Source: Robiginitalea sp. (GTDB taxonomy: Bacteria > Bacteroidota > Bacteroidia > Flavobacteriales > Flavobacteriaceae). Taken from it: 64,000 bases of DNA. The stretch lies in contig JAHECA010000012.1 in the NCBI GenBank assembly GCA_024642005.1, positions 37,762-101,761 on the forward strand. Direction: 5' to 3'. The translations under genes and the position numbers were made by a program. Below, piece after piece: positions 8,720 to 18,374 of this stretch. A model generated the notes under the pieces. It was not told the origin of the DNA, made no database searches, and worked only from the letters and a program-made list of their open reading frames with translations. The stretch's first letter is position 1. Every line of letters starts with the position of its first letter.

Positions 8720-10594
8720 ATGTTCGTAGGAAATATCTTATACGTGTTGAAGGGCACTATTGAAATACCGCAAGATTTCCTGCTTCGGCAACTGCCTCAT
8801 CCTACGGCCGTTTTAAACACTCGTCTTGAGTTCCAGACGGCCAGTGACAGCTGGTTCGATTTTTTCGGCCTGCTGCGTCGCGATGTTGCGGGCAAACCTA
8901 TCCTGGAGATTTTTCCGGAATCTTCCCCGGAGTGGCGGCAAGCCCTTCAAGACTGCCTTCGGGGTAAACCGGAGGTAAGCGGCAGCAGGCATTTCATACA
9001 TCCCGACCAAAAGGAATCCTGGTTCAAATGGGTCTGCTCTCCGTTCTTTGACACCGACGAAAACCCCGCCGGTATTATACTGCAAATAAGCGACGTGACC
9101 GAAGGTGTCAAACAGGAGATCAACCAGGAAAAGGTGCGGCTTATGCTGGAGGCACAATCTGAAAATGCACGCATCGGCAGCTGGTGGTACGAACAGCATT
9201 CCGGGATGCTGGAATGCAGCGCCATGACCCAAAAAATCCTGGGGGCCGGCGAAGCCGGCATCACCAACATGGAACAGCTCTTCCTGTACTTTCCGGGCGG
9301 CTTTTCCCGCAATACCTTCTCTATGGCAGTTTTTCAGGCCATGGAAAGCGGTAGGCCCTGGAATGAACAACTGGAACTGCTCACTCCCTGCGGCAAGGAA
9401 TTGCAGATAATCGCCACAGGCCGGCCGATTATAAAAAACGGCCGTCAGGTAGGCCTTCTGGGCACCTTTCTCGACATAACCGAATGGCACCGCTCCAACC
9501 AGAAAATGCGGGAGAGCGAGGCCCTGCTGCGCACGGTGGTAGACAACCTGCCCCTGAATGTCTACATTAAAGACCTCGATTTCCGGAAAATACTGGTAAA
9601 CAAACAGGAGTGTCGTTTTATGGGAGTTTCGCACCCCGACGAGCTGCTGGGCAAGGACGATTTTGAACTGTACCCGGAAGAAATGGCGCGCACCTTGCAG
9701 CAGGAAGACCTCTACGTGATGGACAACCAGAAGACCATTCTGGGCAAGGAATCGCTGCTTACAAAAAAAGACGGCTCCCAAACCTATTTCCTGACCTCAA
9801 AAATTCCCTTGTACAATGAAGAACAGGAAGTATATGGCCTCATGGGGATCAGCATGGACATATCCGAGCTGAAAGACAAGGAGACTGAACTGCGCAACCT
9901 GATCGAAGTTACCTCCCAGCAAAACAAGAAACTGATCAATTTTGCCCATATCGTCTCCCACAACCTGCGCTCGCATTCGGCCAACTTCTCGATGCTGCTC
10001 GAATTCCTGAACCAGGAGCAGGGCGAAATGGAGAAACGCCAGATATTGGGAATGCTCACCCAGGCCTCTGACAACCTGCTCGAGACACTCGACAACCTGA
10101 ACCAGGTGGTAGCCATCAATACCCAGGTACATCTCGAAAAAAGCGCGGTTCCTTTGCGCAAGGCAGTCCAAGCCGTTGTAAAAAAGCACCAGGCCACCCT
10201 GGCCCGAAATCAGGCAACGGTCTTTACTGAAATACCGAAAGACCTCACTGTTCGTGTTGTACCTGAGTACTTCGACAACATCCTGGCCAACCTGCTCTCG
10301 AATGCCTTGAAATACCGCCATCCCGACCGAGACCCTGAAATCAGCCTCGGTGTGGAAAAGGTGCGCGGGTATACGGTGCTTTCGGTTGCAGACAACGGGC
10401 TGGGAATAGACCTCAAGAAAAACGGTGCCAAACTCTTTGGCATGTACAAAACATTTCACGAACACCCTGAAGCCCGGGGTATCGGGCTGTTTATCTGCAA
10501 GAACCAGATCGAGGCCATGGGGGGCAACATCAAGGCCCACAGCCAGGTAGGTACAGGCACCAACTTCAAAATCTATATCAATGACCGCGACTGA
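8720..10594 (+). CDS. Multi-PAS sensor histidine kinase
   Basis: About 624 residues from the ATG at 8720; an in-frame TTG at 8690 is a less likely start. No transmembrane helix is obvious, so it is probably a cytosolic sensor. PAS/PAC modules lie at about 15-125, 140-255 and 265-385 (ISDVTEG, FLDITEW and ISMDISELKDKE are PAC ends). The DHp helix carries AHIVSHNLRSHSAN (phospho-accepting His) near residue 412. The ATPase domain has NILANLLSNALKY (N box), VADNGLGID (G1) and GIGLFICKNQIEAMGG. It overlaps the downstream response regulator by 14 bp, so the two are translationally linked partners. The signal is unknown. Confidence 0.88.
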   Translation: MFVGNILYVLKGTIEIPQDFLLRQLPHPTAVLNTRLEFQTASDSWFDFFGLLRRDVAGKPILEIFPESSPEWRQALQDCLRGKPEVSGSRHFIHPDQKESWFKWVCSPFFDTDENPAGIILQISDVTEGVKQEINQEKVRLMLEAQSENARIGSWWYEQHSGMLECSAMTQKILGAGEAGITNMEQLFLYFPGGFSRNTFSMAVFQAMESGRPWNEQLELLTPCGKELQIIATGRPIIKNGRQVGLLGTFLDITEWHRSNQKMRESEALLRTVVDNLPLNVYIKDLDFRKILVNKQECRFMGVSHPDELLGKDDFELYPEEMARTLQQEDLYVMDNQKTILGKESLLTKKDGSQTYFLTSKIPLYNEEQEVYGLMGISMDISELKDKETELRNLIEVTSQQNKKLINFAHIVSHNLRSHSANFSMLLEFLNQEQGEMEKRQILGMLTQASDNLLETLDNLNQVVAINTQVHLEKSAVPLRKAVQAVVKKHQATLARNQATVFTEIPKDLTVRVVPEYFDNILANLLSNALKYRHPDRDPEISLGVEKVRGYTVLSVADNGLGIDLKKNGAKLFGMYKTFHEHPEARGIGLFICKNQIEAMGGNIKAHSQVGTGTNFKIYINDRD

Positions 10595-10982
10595 TGCTAT
10601 TTATATTGTGGACGACGATCCGATTACCGTTTTCGGCATCCGAAAAATGCTGCAAAGCCTCTATCCGGATCGCCCCATCCATACCTTTGCCAACGGGAGA
10701 CAGGCCCTCGATGCCGTGAAAGCCGCCAGCGATGCCGGCAACCTGCCCGAGGTAATCTTTCTCGACATCAACATGCCCATCATGGATGGCTGGCAGTTCC
10801 TGGAAGCCTTTATCAGGCTGCCGATTGAGAGCCCAATACGGGTCAATATTGTGACCTCTTCCATAGACCCCTTCGATTACAACCAGTGGCAGCACTTCAA
10901 ATCGCGCTCGCACCACATCATCGATTTCCGCAACAAACCCCTTAAGCGCGAAGAGCTGGCCGCAATAATACGGGCTGCATAA
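10581..10982 (+). CDS. Stand-alone response regulator (receiver domain only)
   Basis: 133 residues made of one receiver domain: acidic pocket VDDDP, phospho-acceptor Asp in FLDINMPIMDGW, the conserved switch TSS and the Lys of NKPL. There is no DNA-binding output domain, so it would act through protein contacts or as a phosphate relay or sink. The ATG lies within the last codons of the PAS kinase (14-bp overlap), pointing to coupled translation and a cognate pair. Confidence 0.9.
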   Translation: MTATDAIYIVDDDPITVFGIRKMLQSLYPDRPIHTFANGRQALDAVKAASDAGNLPEVIFLDINMPIMDGWQFLEAFIRLPIESPIRVNIVTSSIDPFDYNQWQHFKSRSHHIIDFRNKPLKREELAAIIRAA

Positions 10983-11000
10983 GCGGCAGCGGTTTTTTGG

Positions 11001-11008
11001 TACCTTTG
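11001..11008 (+). promoter_or_regulatory. -7 box (TACCTTTG) before the M14 gene
   Basis: An exact TAnnTTTG match, 29 nt before the ATG at 11038, suggesting transcription separate from the two-component pair. Confidence 0.4.
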
Positions 11009-11037
11009 CTTGAAGAAGCTGCCAAAACAAACTGCCT

Positions 11038-12783
11038 ATGGACCCGCGCAAGTGGTTAGTACCGTGCCTGATGGCACTGCTTGTTTCCTGCGAAAAAAAA
11101 GCCGAAGACCAACGGGAAGCCTTCCCGACTCCTTTTGAACTGGGCAATGGCAATACCACGGCAACCTATGCGGAAACCCTGGAATTCTACAGGAAGCTGG
11201 CCCGGGAATTCCCGGCCATCAACATGCAAACCCTCGGGCCCACCGACAGCGGGGAACCCCTGCACCTGATCACCTACAATCCGGAGGGCAACTTCAATTT
11301 CCAGCGGCTCGGAGCCGACAAGGTCGTGGTGCTCATCCTCAATGGCATCCATCCCGGCGAACCCGACGGCATCGATGCCAGCATGCAGCTCATGCGCGAC
11401 CTGGCCTCAGGGTCCATAACCATCCCTGAAGGCGTTATACCGGCAGTGGTGCCGGTGTACAATATCGGCGGAGCCCTGCAGCGCAACAGCCATACCCGGG
11501 TCAACCAGAACGGGCCCGAACAATACGGTTTCAGGGGCAATGCCCGCAACTACGATCTCAACCGCGATTTTATCAAGATGGATACGCGCAACGCGGCTTC
11601 CTTTGTTGAACTCTTCCATTTGGTGCAACCTGACCTGTTCCTGGATACACATGTAAGCAATGGGGCAGATTACAGCTATACCCTGACCCACCTGTTTACC
11701 CAGCAGGATAAATTGGGCGGGGACCTGGGTACTTTCCAGGACCAGACCCTGCGCCCTGAACTCGAAGCGGCCCTGGAGGGGAAGGGTTGGGAAATGACCC
11801 CTTATGTGAACGTATACAACCGTTCTCCCGATTTGGGATTTACCCAGTTTATGGACTCTCCCCGCTACTCCACCGGCTATGCTGCCCTGTGGAACGTACC
11901 CGGGCTCATGCTCGAAACCCATATGCTCAAGCCCTACTCCCAGCGCGTATCCGGTACCTATGATGTCCTCTACAGCTTCCTCCACCTGGCCGCCCGGCAT
12001 AAAGAAAGCCTGCAAAGTCTGCGCGACGCCAGCGCCGCACGGTTGAAAGGCGGGGCCTATTACCCGCTGGGTTGGGTAATAGACAGCACACGTAGCCGCA
12101 CCCTGCTCTTTAAAGGGTTCGAATCAGAAAATCCGGTGAGCCAGGTTACCGGTCTTCCCCGACTCCGGTACGACCCTGCCCGGCCCTATATCCGCGAAGT
12201 AACCTACTACGACGGCTTCCGGGCCACCGATTCGGTGCGCATCCCCACCGCCTACCTCCTGCCCCGCCAATGGGAAACGGTTCGGGATCGCCTTGACCGA
12301 AATAATATCCGTTACCGTGCTCTGGAACGCGACACGGTTTTGGACGTGACCTCATACCGCATAGCCGCCTACCAGACTTACCCGCGGCCGTTCGAAGGGC
12401 ATTACCCGCACTACGGCACACGGGTAGAGGCAACACGCGTGCAACAGGCCTTCCGGGCAGGCGACCTGCTTATCCCCACCGACCAGGCAGGGGTGCGCTA
12501 TTTGCTGGAAACCCTCGAACCACAGGGCGTGGATTCCTTTTTCAACTGGAATTTCTTCGACACCGTCCTGCAACAGAAAGAGGGGTTCTCCCCTTATGTT
12601 TTTGAAGATCTTGCCGCCCGCATGCTGGCAGCCGACAGCCTGCTCCAACAGGCCTTCGAAGAGGCCCGTCAGGCCGATCCCGAAATGGCTGAAGACCCCT
12701 ATGCCCAGCTCGACTGGATCTACCGGCATAGCCCGTACTACGAGCCCGCGCATCTGCACTATCCGGTTTTCAGGCTGGAATAA
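11038..12783 (+). CDS. M14-family zinc carboxypeptidase lipoprotein
   Basis: 581 residues. The N-terminus MDPRKWLVPCLMALLVSCEK is a lipoprotein signal with lipobox LVSC (Cys18), so it is likely anchored in the outer membrane or periplasm. The M14 features are NGIHPGEPDG (HxxE zinc ligands, His105/Glu108), ARNYDLNRDF and DTHVSNG (third zinc ligand), and LMLETHMLKP near residue 298 in the catalytic Glu region. Family knowledge: removal of C-terminal residues from peptides, or amidase activity on cell-wall peptides. The ~250-residue C-terminal part after the catalytic domain has no recognised motif. It is convergent with the Nudix gene. Confidence 0.88.
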   Translation: MDPRKWLVPCLMALLVSCEKKAEDQREAFPTPFELGNGNTTATYAETLEFYRKLAREFPAINMQTLGPTDSGEPLHLITYNPEGNFNFQRLGADKVVVLILNGIHPGEPDGIDASMQLMRDLASGSITIPEGVIPAVVPVYNIGGALQRNSHTRVNQNGPEQYGFRGNARNYDLNRDFIKMDTRNAASFVELFHLVQPDLFLDTHVSNGADYSYTLTHLFTQQDKLGGDLGTFQDQTLRPELEAALEGKGWEMTPYVNVYNRSPDLGFTQFMDSPRYSTGYAALWNVPGLMLETHMLKPYSQRVSGTYDVLYSFLHLAARHKESLQSLRDASAARLKGGAYYPLGWVIDSTRSRTLLFKGFESENPVSQVTGLPRLRYDPARPYIREVTYYDGFRATDSVRIPTAYLLPRQWETVRDRLDRNNIRYRALERDTVLDVTSYRIAAYQTYPRPFEGHYPHYGTRVEATRVQQAFRAGDLLIPTDQAGVRYLLETLEPQGVDSFFNWNFFDTVLQQKEGFSPYVFEDLAARMLAADSLLQQAFEEARQADPEMAEDPYAQLDWIYRHSPYYEPAHLHYPVFRLE

Positions 12784-12791
12784 ATAAGAAT

Positions 12792-13388
12792 TTACAACTG
12801 GGGAGGTTCAAACAGGCTGCGGATGTTGGCATAGGAATTCTGAAGTGCCAGCTTGATCTTTACAGGGCCTTTCCACTTTACCTTCTCTATGCCCTCACTT
12901 GCTTCCCCGACCAATGTGCCGTTAAAATCGGTTTTCATGGCATACCAATGCACCTCCTTCAGCTTGAATTTGCCATTTCGCCTGAAGACGTGGTAGGTGG
13001 TGCGCAAAATATTTTCAATTTCGAGCCCCTGTACCCCGGTTTCTTCTTCTACTTCCCTGATGGCGCATTTTTCGAGGGGTTCGTTTTTCTTGCAAATGCC
13101 TTTGGGCAGGTCCCATTTGTCGAACCTGTAGATAAATAGCACCTTCCCTTTGGGATTGGTGACCACTCCGCCCGCAGCCACTACCAGGGGAATGTGTTCG
13201 GTAAATTTGTTGAGGATCTCGCTGTGGTTGGGATGGTAGATAAACGCCTGGGAAAGTTTCTTTTTATACAGGGCCTCCACCGCAGTTTTGACAGCCTTCC
13301 CATTCATCGGGAAATACTCGCCATCCCCGGCCTCCCGTATTTTGTCGGTCAAAATCAGAGGCCTGTCATTCACAAAAACTTTATACAT
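12792..13388 (-). CDS. Nudix hydrolase
   Basis: 198 residues. The N-terminal ~60 residues (MYKVFVNDRPLILTDKI) are an extension typical of a Bacteroidota Nudix group. The Nudix box spans the GI..KNEPLEKCAIREVEEETG segment, with the REVEEETG metal-binding helix intact. The substrate (a nucleoside diphosphate linked to X) is not deducible. The start lies only 7 bp from the divergent pyrE start, so its promoter must lie inside pyrE; a near-consensus TATCTTCG box is on the minus strand at 13407-13414. Confidence 0.9.
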   Translation of the reverse strand: MYKVFVNDRPLILTDKIREAGDGEYFPMNGKAVKTAVEALYKKKLSQAFIYHPNHSEILNKFTEHIPLVVAAGGVVTNPKGKVLFIYRFDKWDLPKGICKKNEPLEKCAIREVEEETGVQGLEIENILRTTYHVFRRNGKFKLKEVHWYAMKTDFNGTLVGEASEGIEKVKWKGPVKIKLALQNSYANIRSLFEPPQL

Positions 13389-13395
13389 TTACCAC

Positions 13396-14037
13396 ATGGT
13401 TTTAAACGAAGATACAGCACGTAAAACGGCAGAGCTATTGTTGCAAATAAATGCAATTAAATTAAAACCTGAAAATCCATTTACCTGGGCATCGGGATGG
13501 AAATCACCCATCTACTGCGACAACCGTATAATCCTCTCCCATCCGGAGATTCGGAAGTTTGTGGGCGAGCAACTCGCCAGGCAGGTTAAGGCCCTTTACG
13601 GCAAGCCCGACCTTATCGTGGGAGTGGCCACCGGTGCCATAGGCATTGGCCTGCTGGTAGCCGAAAATCTGGGATTGCCCTTTGCCTACGTCAGGCCCGA
13701 GCCCAAATCGCACGGCCGCCAGAACCAGATCGAAGGGCATGCCGAAGCCGGGCAACAGGTAGTGGTGATCGAAGACCTGGTGAGCACCGGGATGAGCAGC
13801 CTGAATGCAGTGAAAGCGCTGCGGGAGGCGGGCCTGCAGGTGCAGGGCATGCTGGCCATTTTCACCTACGGCTTTGACCTGGCCGGCCAGCGGTTCGCAG
13901 CGAGCGGCGTGCCCCTGAACACCCTCAGCGACTACCCGCATCTGATCGCCCAGGCCTCAGCAAGCGGTTATATACTCGACAAACAATTGGAAACATTGCG
14001 GGCCTGGCGCGCCAACCCGCAGCAGTGGAACTCCTGA
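13396..14037 (+). CDS. pyrE: Orotate phosphoribosyltransferase
   Basis: 213 residues from the ATG at 13396 (MVLNEDTARKTAELLLQ). It joins orotate and PRPP to OMP in de novo pyrimidine synthesis. Visible are the N-terminal FTWASGWKSPIYCDNR (orotate binding), the KSHGRQNQIEG loop and the PRPP-binding motif VVVIEDLVSTGMSS. The frame stays open upstream to 13288, but that region is the Nudix gene on the other strand and the family starts here. The SRPBCC gene follows after one base, so they form an operon. Confidence 0.96.
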   Translation: MVLNEDTARKTAELLLQINAIKLKPENPFTWASGWKSPIYCDNRIILSHPEIRKFVGEQLARQVKALYGKPDLIVGVATGAIGIGLLVAENLGLPFAYVRPEPKSHGRQNQIEGHAEAGQQVVVIEDLVSTGMSSLNAVKALREAGLQVQGMLAIFTYGFDLAGQRFAASGVPLNTLSDYPHLIAQASASGYILDKQLETLRAWRANPQQWNS

Positions 14038-14038
14038 T

Positions 14039-14431
14039 ATGCACATTGAATCACCCGCGGTACGGCTCCGAAAAAGCCGGCAAGAAGTTTACGAATATCT
14101 GACCCGCCTCGAGAATTTCGAGCAGCTGATGCCCGACAACATCCAGACCTTCGAGGTGCTGGACCCGGATACCTTTCGCTTTGCCCTGAAGGGAATGCCC
14201 GAAATCGTGCTGAAGCGCAAACAGCAAAATCCGTACGACCAAATCGTACTGGGGGCCGCCAGCGACAAGCTCCCCTTTACCCTGAAGGCCGACCTGAGGG
14301 AAGTAGCCCCGCAGGAAACCGAAGTGGGTCTTAGCTTTGAAGGTGAATTCAACGCCATGATGGCCATGATGATCAAGGGACCCATCACCAATTTCCTGGG
14401 TACCCTCAGCCAGAAGCTCTCCGCCATCTGA
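14039..14431 (+). CDS. SRPBCC-fold protein of unknown function
   Basis: 130 residues beginning MHIESPAVRLRKSRQEVYEYL, followed by FEQLMPDN and ending in the long amphipathic helix GPITNFLGTLSQKLSAI. This pattern is the START/Bet v1-like SRPBCC fold, with a C-terminal helix covering a hydrophobic pocket. It is common next to pyrE in Flavobacteriaceae (from memory). The ligand is unknown. The ATG is one base after the pyrE stop. Confidence 0.8.
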   Translation: MHIESPAVRLRKSRQEVYEYLTRLENFEQLMPDNIQTFEVLDPDTFRFALKGMPEIVLKRKQQNPYDQIVLGAASDKLPFTLKADLREVAPQETEVGLSFEGEFNAMMAMMIKGPITNFLGTLSQKLSAI

Positions 14432-14437
14432 TTCCTT

Positions 14438-15169
14438 TCAGTAGTGCATGCGCACGCCCTGGAAGTCGAAGGTCTGACGCACCCCTTTTTCCACCTCTAC
14501 AATCAGCTGGCCATCCGGGCTCACACCGCGGATGATACCCGGGAACTGTCGGCCGTCCGGCCCGCTGAAAGTGGCCGGTCGGTCTTTGCGGAAGAGCCGG
14601 GCCTCATACGCCCCACATTGCTCCTCAAAGGCAGTCTGGGGCAGGTTGCCAAGAGCATGGGCGAGGGTATCACAAAGTTGGTAGAGCAAGCCCTCCAGGT
14701 CGAAGTCCCGGCCCGAAACAAGACGCAGGGAGGATGCCCCCGGCAGGGCAGCAAACGATACCTGATTTACGTTAAGGCCAATGCCGATAATGCTGTGTGC
14801 CAGGCGAGTACCTTTCAGGTGGTTTTCAATCAGCACCCCGCAGAGCTTTCGGGAGCCTGACAGAATGTCGTTTGGCCATTTGATGCGCAACTCGGGTACC
14901 GAATGTGCGGCCAAAGCGTCGTAAATAGCCATTGAGACGGCCATATTCAAGCGAAAGTGATCACTGGCCTGCAGGCTGTCAAACTTTTTCAAGACACTGA
15001 ATGTAAGGTTTTTACCCTTTTCAGCATGCCAGGCGCGACCGGGCTGGCCGCGGCCCTGAGTCTGTTCCAGAGCCCAGACCACCGTGAAGTCGGAAACCGG
15101 TTCAGATGTCATTTTGCGCCTCAGGAAACCGTTGGTGGAATCCGTGGCATTAAGTTTGATTACTTGCAT
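14438..15169 (-). CDS. birA: Biotin--[acetyl-CoA-carboxylase] ligase
   Basis: About 243 residues from the ATG at 15169 (MQVIKLNATDSTN); an ATG at 15190 would add 7 residues and is the alternative. It attaches biotin to the carboxyl-carrier protein. The TQGRGQPGRAWHAEKGKN segment is the biotinyl-AMP-binding loop (GRGxxGRxW); IKWPNDIL and IGIGLNVNQ are the other two family motifs. It has no N-terminal helix-turn-helix, so unlike E. coli BirA it is not a repressor. It is divergent from rsfS. Confidence 0.93.
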   Translation of the reverse strand: MQVIKLNATDSTNGFLRRKMTSEPVSDFTVVWALEQTQGRGQPGRAWHAEKGKNLTFSVLKKFDSLQASDHFRLNMAVSMAIYDALAAHSVPELRIKWPNDILSGSRKLCGVLIENHLKGTRLAHSIIGIGLNVNQVSFAALPGASSLRLVSGRDFDLEGLLYQLCDTLAHALGNLPQTAFEEQCGAYEARLFRKDRPATFSGPDGRQFPGIIRGVSPDGQLIVEVEKGVRQTFDFQGVRMHY

Positions 15170-15230
15170 GGAGTCGGTTTTCAGGCGCAAGCTTATGTTA
15201 AAAACCGTACCTGAAAAAGCAAAAAAACAA

Positions 15231-15238
15231 TAACTTTG
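15231..15238 (+). promoter_or_regulatory. -7 box (TAACTTTG) for rsfS-ftsH
   Basis: An exact TAnnTTTG match, 19 nt before the rsfS ATG and preceded by an A-rich stretch. Confidence 0.45.
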
Positions 15239-15257
15239 CAGAAACTAAAACTTTTGA

Positions 15258-15635
15258 ATGCAGAAAAGGAAAGCCAGTGCTGATGAATTGATTGCCTTAA
15301 TTTTACATGGTATAGAAGAAGTTAAAGGACAAGACATTAACCTGCTCGACCTACGGGCCATTGACAATACCGTTTGCGACTACTTCATCATTTGCAGCGG
15401 AACCTCCAACACCCACGTCAAAGCCATCGTAAATTCCATCCAAAAAACGGTCAGCAAAGCGATTCAAGACAAACCCTGGCATGTGGAAGGCGCCGATAAC
15501 GCCGAATGGGTGCTGATCGACTACATAAATGTGGTGGTGCACGTTTTTCAAAAACACATTCGGGAGTACTACGACATCGAAGGCCTCTGGGGCGATGCCC
15601 AGGTCACTTTGGTGGAAAGCAGCTATAATCAATAG
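15258..15635 (+). CDS. rsfS: Ribosome silencing factor
   Basis: 125 residues of the RsfS/Iojap family. It binds L14 (uL14) and blocks 30S-50S joining when nutrients are low. Visible are GQDINLLDLR, DYFIICSGTSNTHVKAI and the signature WVLIDYINVVVHVF. It lies 5 bp upstream of ftsH on the same strand, an arrangement seen across Bacteroidota (from memory). Confidence 0.95.
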   Translation: MQKRKASADELIALILHGIEEVKGQDINLLDLRAIDNTVCDYFIICSGTSNTHVKAIVNSIQKTVSKAIQDKPWHVEGADNAEWVLIDYINVVVHVFQKHIREYYDIEGLWGDAQVTLVESSYNQ

Positions 15636-15640
15636 AAAAC

Positions 15641-17701
15641 ATGTCAAAAGAGAATAAGACCCAACAAAAAAAGCCGCGTTTCAGCTCCTGGTGGATCTAT
15701 GGGCTGATCTTCCTTTTTTTGATCGGTTTCCAGATCTTCGGCAGCGACAGTCTGTCGCCGAGCCATAAGACCACTACCTCCGAATTACAGGAATTTTTGC
15801 GCAACGGCGATATCGATAAAATATTGATCATCACCAATACACGCCAGGCCAAAGTGTTCCTGACCGAGGAAGCCCTTAAAAAGGACGTGCACAAAGACGT
15901 GGCCAGCCAGCCCTTTTCGCTATCTACGGCCAATGCACCCAATTACGTGCTCGACTACGGCGACCTGCAGAACTTTGAGAATGATATCAAGAAAATAAAG
16001 CAGGAGAACAATCTCGACACAGTGGTCGACTACACCACCGAGTCGAACCTGTTTACCGAATTGCTGTTCACCATTTTACCCTTCGTGCTCATTATCGGCA
16101 TCTGGATTTACCTGATGCGGCGCATGTCGGGCGGAGCCGGCGGCGGCGCAGGGGGCCAGATCTTCAACATCGGCAAATCCAAGGCCAAGCTCTTCGACGA
16201 GAAAACCGACACCCGTACTTCCTTTAAGGACGTAGCCGGGCTGGAAGGGGCCAAGGAAGAGGTTGAAGAAATTGTGGAGTTCCTGAAAAACCCCGACAAG
16301 TATACCTCCCTGGGGGGTAAGATCCCCAAAGGCGCTTTGCTTGTAGGCCCTCCCGGCACAGGTAAAACCCTGCTGGCCAAGGCAGTGGCCGGAGAGGCCA
16401 AAGTGCCCTTTTTCTCCCTCTCGGGTTCCGATTTTGTGGAAATGTTCGTGGGGGTGGGCGCCTCACGGGTACGCGACCTCTTTAAACAGGCCAAGGAAAA
16501 ATCCCCCGCCATTATCTTTATCGACGAGATCGACGCCATCGGGCGGGCCCGGGGCAAGAACAATTTTACCGGTTCGAACGACGAGCGCGAAAACACGCTC
16601 AACCAGCTGCTCACCGAGATGGACGGCTTCGGCACCAATACCAATGTGATCGTGCTCGCGGCCACCAACCGGGCCGACGTGCTCGACAAGGCCCTGATGC
16701 GCGCCGGCCGCTTTGACCGCCAGATTTATGTAGACCTACCAGACATCAGGGAACGGAAAGAAATTTTCGAGGTGCACCTGAGGCCCATCAAAACGGCCGA
16801 AACCCTCGACCTTGACTTTCTGGCCCGCCAGACCCCGGGCTTTTCCGGCGCCGACATCGCCAATGTGTGCAACGAGGCAGCCCTGATTGCTGCCCGGAAG
16901 GAAAAAAAGGCAGTGACCAAGCAAGATTTCCTGGACGCGGTAGACCGCATCGTGGGAGGGCTCGAGAAAAAGAACAAGATCATTACCCCTGAAGAAAAGC
17001 GCACCATTGCCTACCACGAGGCAGGCCACGCCACGGTGAGCTGGATGCTGGAACACGCCGCCCCTCTGGTGAAGGTGACCATTGTGCCCCGCGGACAGTC
17101 GCTGGGCGCCGCCTGGTACCTGCCCGAAGAGCGCCTGCTGGTTCGGCCCGAACAGATGAAGGACGAGATGTGCGCCACCCTGGGCGGGCGTGCCGCCGAG
17201 AAGGTGATTTTCGACCGGATCTCTACCGGGGCCCTGAGCGACCTGGAGAAAGTGACCAAACAGGCCCGGGCCATGGTAACCATTTACGGGCTCAACGATG
17301 AGATCGGGAACATAACCTATTACGACTCTTCCGGACAAACCGAATACGGGTTTACCAAACCCTACAGTGAAGAAACTGCCCAGAAAATTGACAGGGAGAT
17401 TTCCCTGATCGTCGAGGAGCAATACGCCCGTGCCATTGAGGTGCTTCGGGAGAACAAGGATAAATTGATTGAGCTGGCAGAGCGACTGCTGGAAAAAGAA
17501 GTTATCTTTAAAGAAGATCTGGAAAAGATTTTCGGCAAGCGGCCTTTCGAAAAGTTTGATAAATTAGGCCAGGAAAAAGCCATTAGCGTACCCGAAGCGG
17601 ACAAACCGTCAGACGGCCAGGATGCCACCCTGCCGGCCGGCGCCCCCGAAACAGATGCGCAGACCGAAGCGGAAGAGAATCCCGTGGAGGAGAAGGGTTG
17701 A
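15641..17701 (+). CDS. ftsH: ATP-dependent zinc metalloprotease FtsH
   Basis: 686 residues. Membrane-bound AAA+ protease for quality control of membrane proteins and regulators. Two transmembrane helices (about 13-29 and 140-162) flank a periplasmic domain, followed by a Gly-rich linker (GGAGGGAGG). The Walker A GPPGTGKT is near 236, Walker [12 protein letters not shown], and the SRH ends with [10 protein letters not shown]. The zinc motif HEAGH lies at about 458-462. The C-terminal tail after about residue 640 is acidic and low-complexity. It is in an operon with rsfS. Confidence 0.97.
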   Translation: MSKENKTQQKKPRFSSWWIYGLIFLFLIGFQIFGSDSLSPSHKTTTSELQEFLRNGDIDKILIITNTRQAKVFLTEEALKKDVHKDVASQPFSLSTANAPNYVLDYGDLQNFENDIKKIKQENNLDTVVDYTTESNLFTELLFTILPFVLIIGIWIYLMRRMSGGAGGGAGGQIFNIGKSKAKLFDEKTDTRTSFKDVAGLEGAKEEVEEIVEFLKNPDKYTSLGGKIPKGALLVGPPGTGKTLLAKAVAGEAKVPFFSLSGSDFVEMFVGVGASRVRDLFKQAKEKSPAIIFIDEIDAIGRARGKNNFTGSNDERENTLNQLLTEMDGFGTNTNVIVLAATNRADVLDKALMRAGRFDRQIYVDLPDIRERKEIFEVHLRPIKTAETLDLDFLARQTPGFSGADIANVCNEAALIAARKEKKAVTKQDFLDAVDRIVGGLEKKNKIITPEEKRTIAYHEAGHATVSWMLEHAAPLVKVTIVPRGQSLGAAWYLPEERLLVRPEQMKDEMCATLGGRAAEKVIFDRISTGALSDLEKVTKQARAMVTIYGLNDEIGNITYYDSSGQTEYGFTKPYSEETAQKIDREISLIVEEQYARAIEVLRENKDKLIELAERLLEKEVIFKEDLEKIFGKRPFEKFDKLGQEKAISVPEADKPSDGQDATLPAGAPETDAQTEAEENPVEEKG

Positions 17702-17758
17702 GGGCATCCCCGCCCGGAGCCGCCTAAGGCGGTCCCAAAAGGGGATTAATTGCACGGA

Positions 17759-18373
17759 ATGGGTTTATTTGACAAACTTTTCGGGGGAGGTAAAAAGGTG
17801 AAACGTTCCAAAGAAACGGTTCAGACCCGGGGCGTGCATATGCCCGACCTCAAAATTCCGGTAGACGAGAAATTTACCATCCAGTTCAAAAAGAACGGGG
17901 GCAAATTTATCTATTGCGACAATTTCGCGGAGGTTCTGGAAGCCCTGAAAAACATCATTCACGAAAACAACTGGCAGCAGGCCGCCTTTTTTACGCTGAA
18001 CCCGGCCCTGAAGCAGCGGTTCGCAGGCGAGCAGATCCCCTTTTCAGACACCCTTGCCGGCGCCCCTATTTTCTTCACTGCATGCGAACACCTGGTGGCT
18101 CAGAACGGTTCCATTTTGGTGAGCTCCAACCAGCTCCAGGAGTTGAAATTGTACGAAATTCCCGAAAACGTGATCGTTTTCGCCACTACCAGCCAACTGG
18201 TAGACAGCATCAGTGACGGCCTGAAAATCATTAAAAAGAAGTACAAGAACCAGATCCCGGCAAACATCACCACCCTGAAGCATTTTCAACCCACAACTGA
18301 GAATGCGAAGGATTTCCTGACCTACGGGAGCAGTTCCAAGCATCTTTACCTCCTGTTACTGGAAGATCTGTAA
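17759..18373 (+). CDS. LUD-domain protein (LutC/YkgG family)
   Basis: About 204 residues from the ATG at 17759 (MGLFDKLFGGGKKV); a TTG at 17750 would add three. The region from about residue 45 to the end, with AGAPIFFTACEHLVAQNGSI and VFATTSQLVDSI, matches the LUD (lactate utilisation) fold of LutC. No LutA/LutB partners are present; instead it leads a lipid operon. The function is open, and a role tied to lactate is not supported by context. cdsA follows after one base. Confidence 0.75.
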   Translation: MGLFDKLFGGGKKVKRSKETVQTRGVHMPDLKIPVDEKFTIQFKKNGGKFIYCDNFAEVLEALKNIIHENNWQQAAFFTLNPALKQRFAGEQIPFSDTLAGAPIFFTACEHLVAQNGSILVSSNQLQELKLYEIPENVIVFATTSQLVDSISDGLKIIKKKYKNQIPANITTLKHFQPTTENAKDFLTYGSSSKHLYLLLLEDL

Positions 18374-18374
18374 T

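Noticed and set aside
13288..13395. Upstream extension of pyrE
   Set aside because: It would overlap the Nudix gene, and the OPRT family begins at the ATG at 13396.
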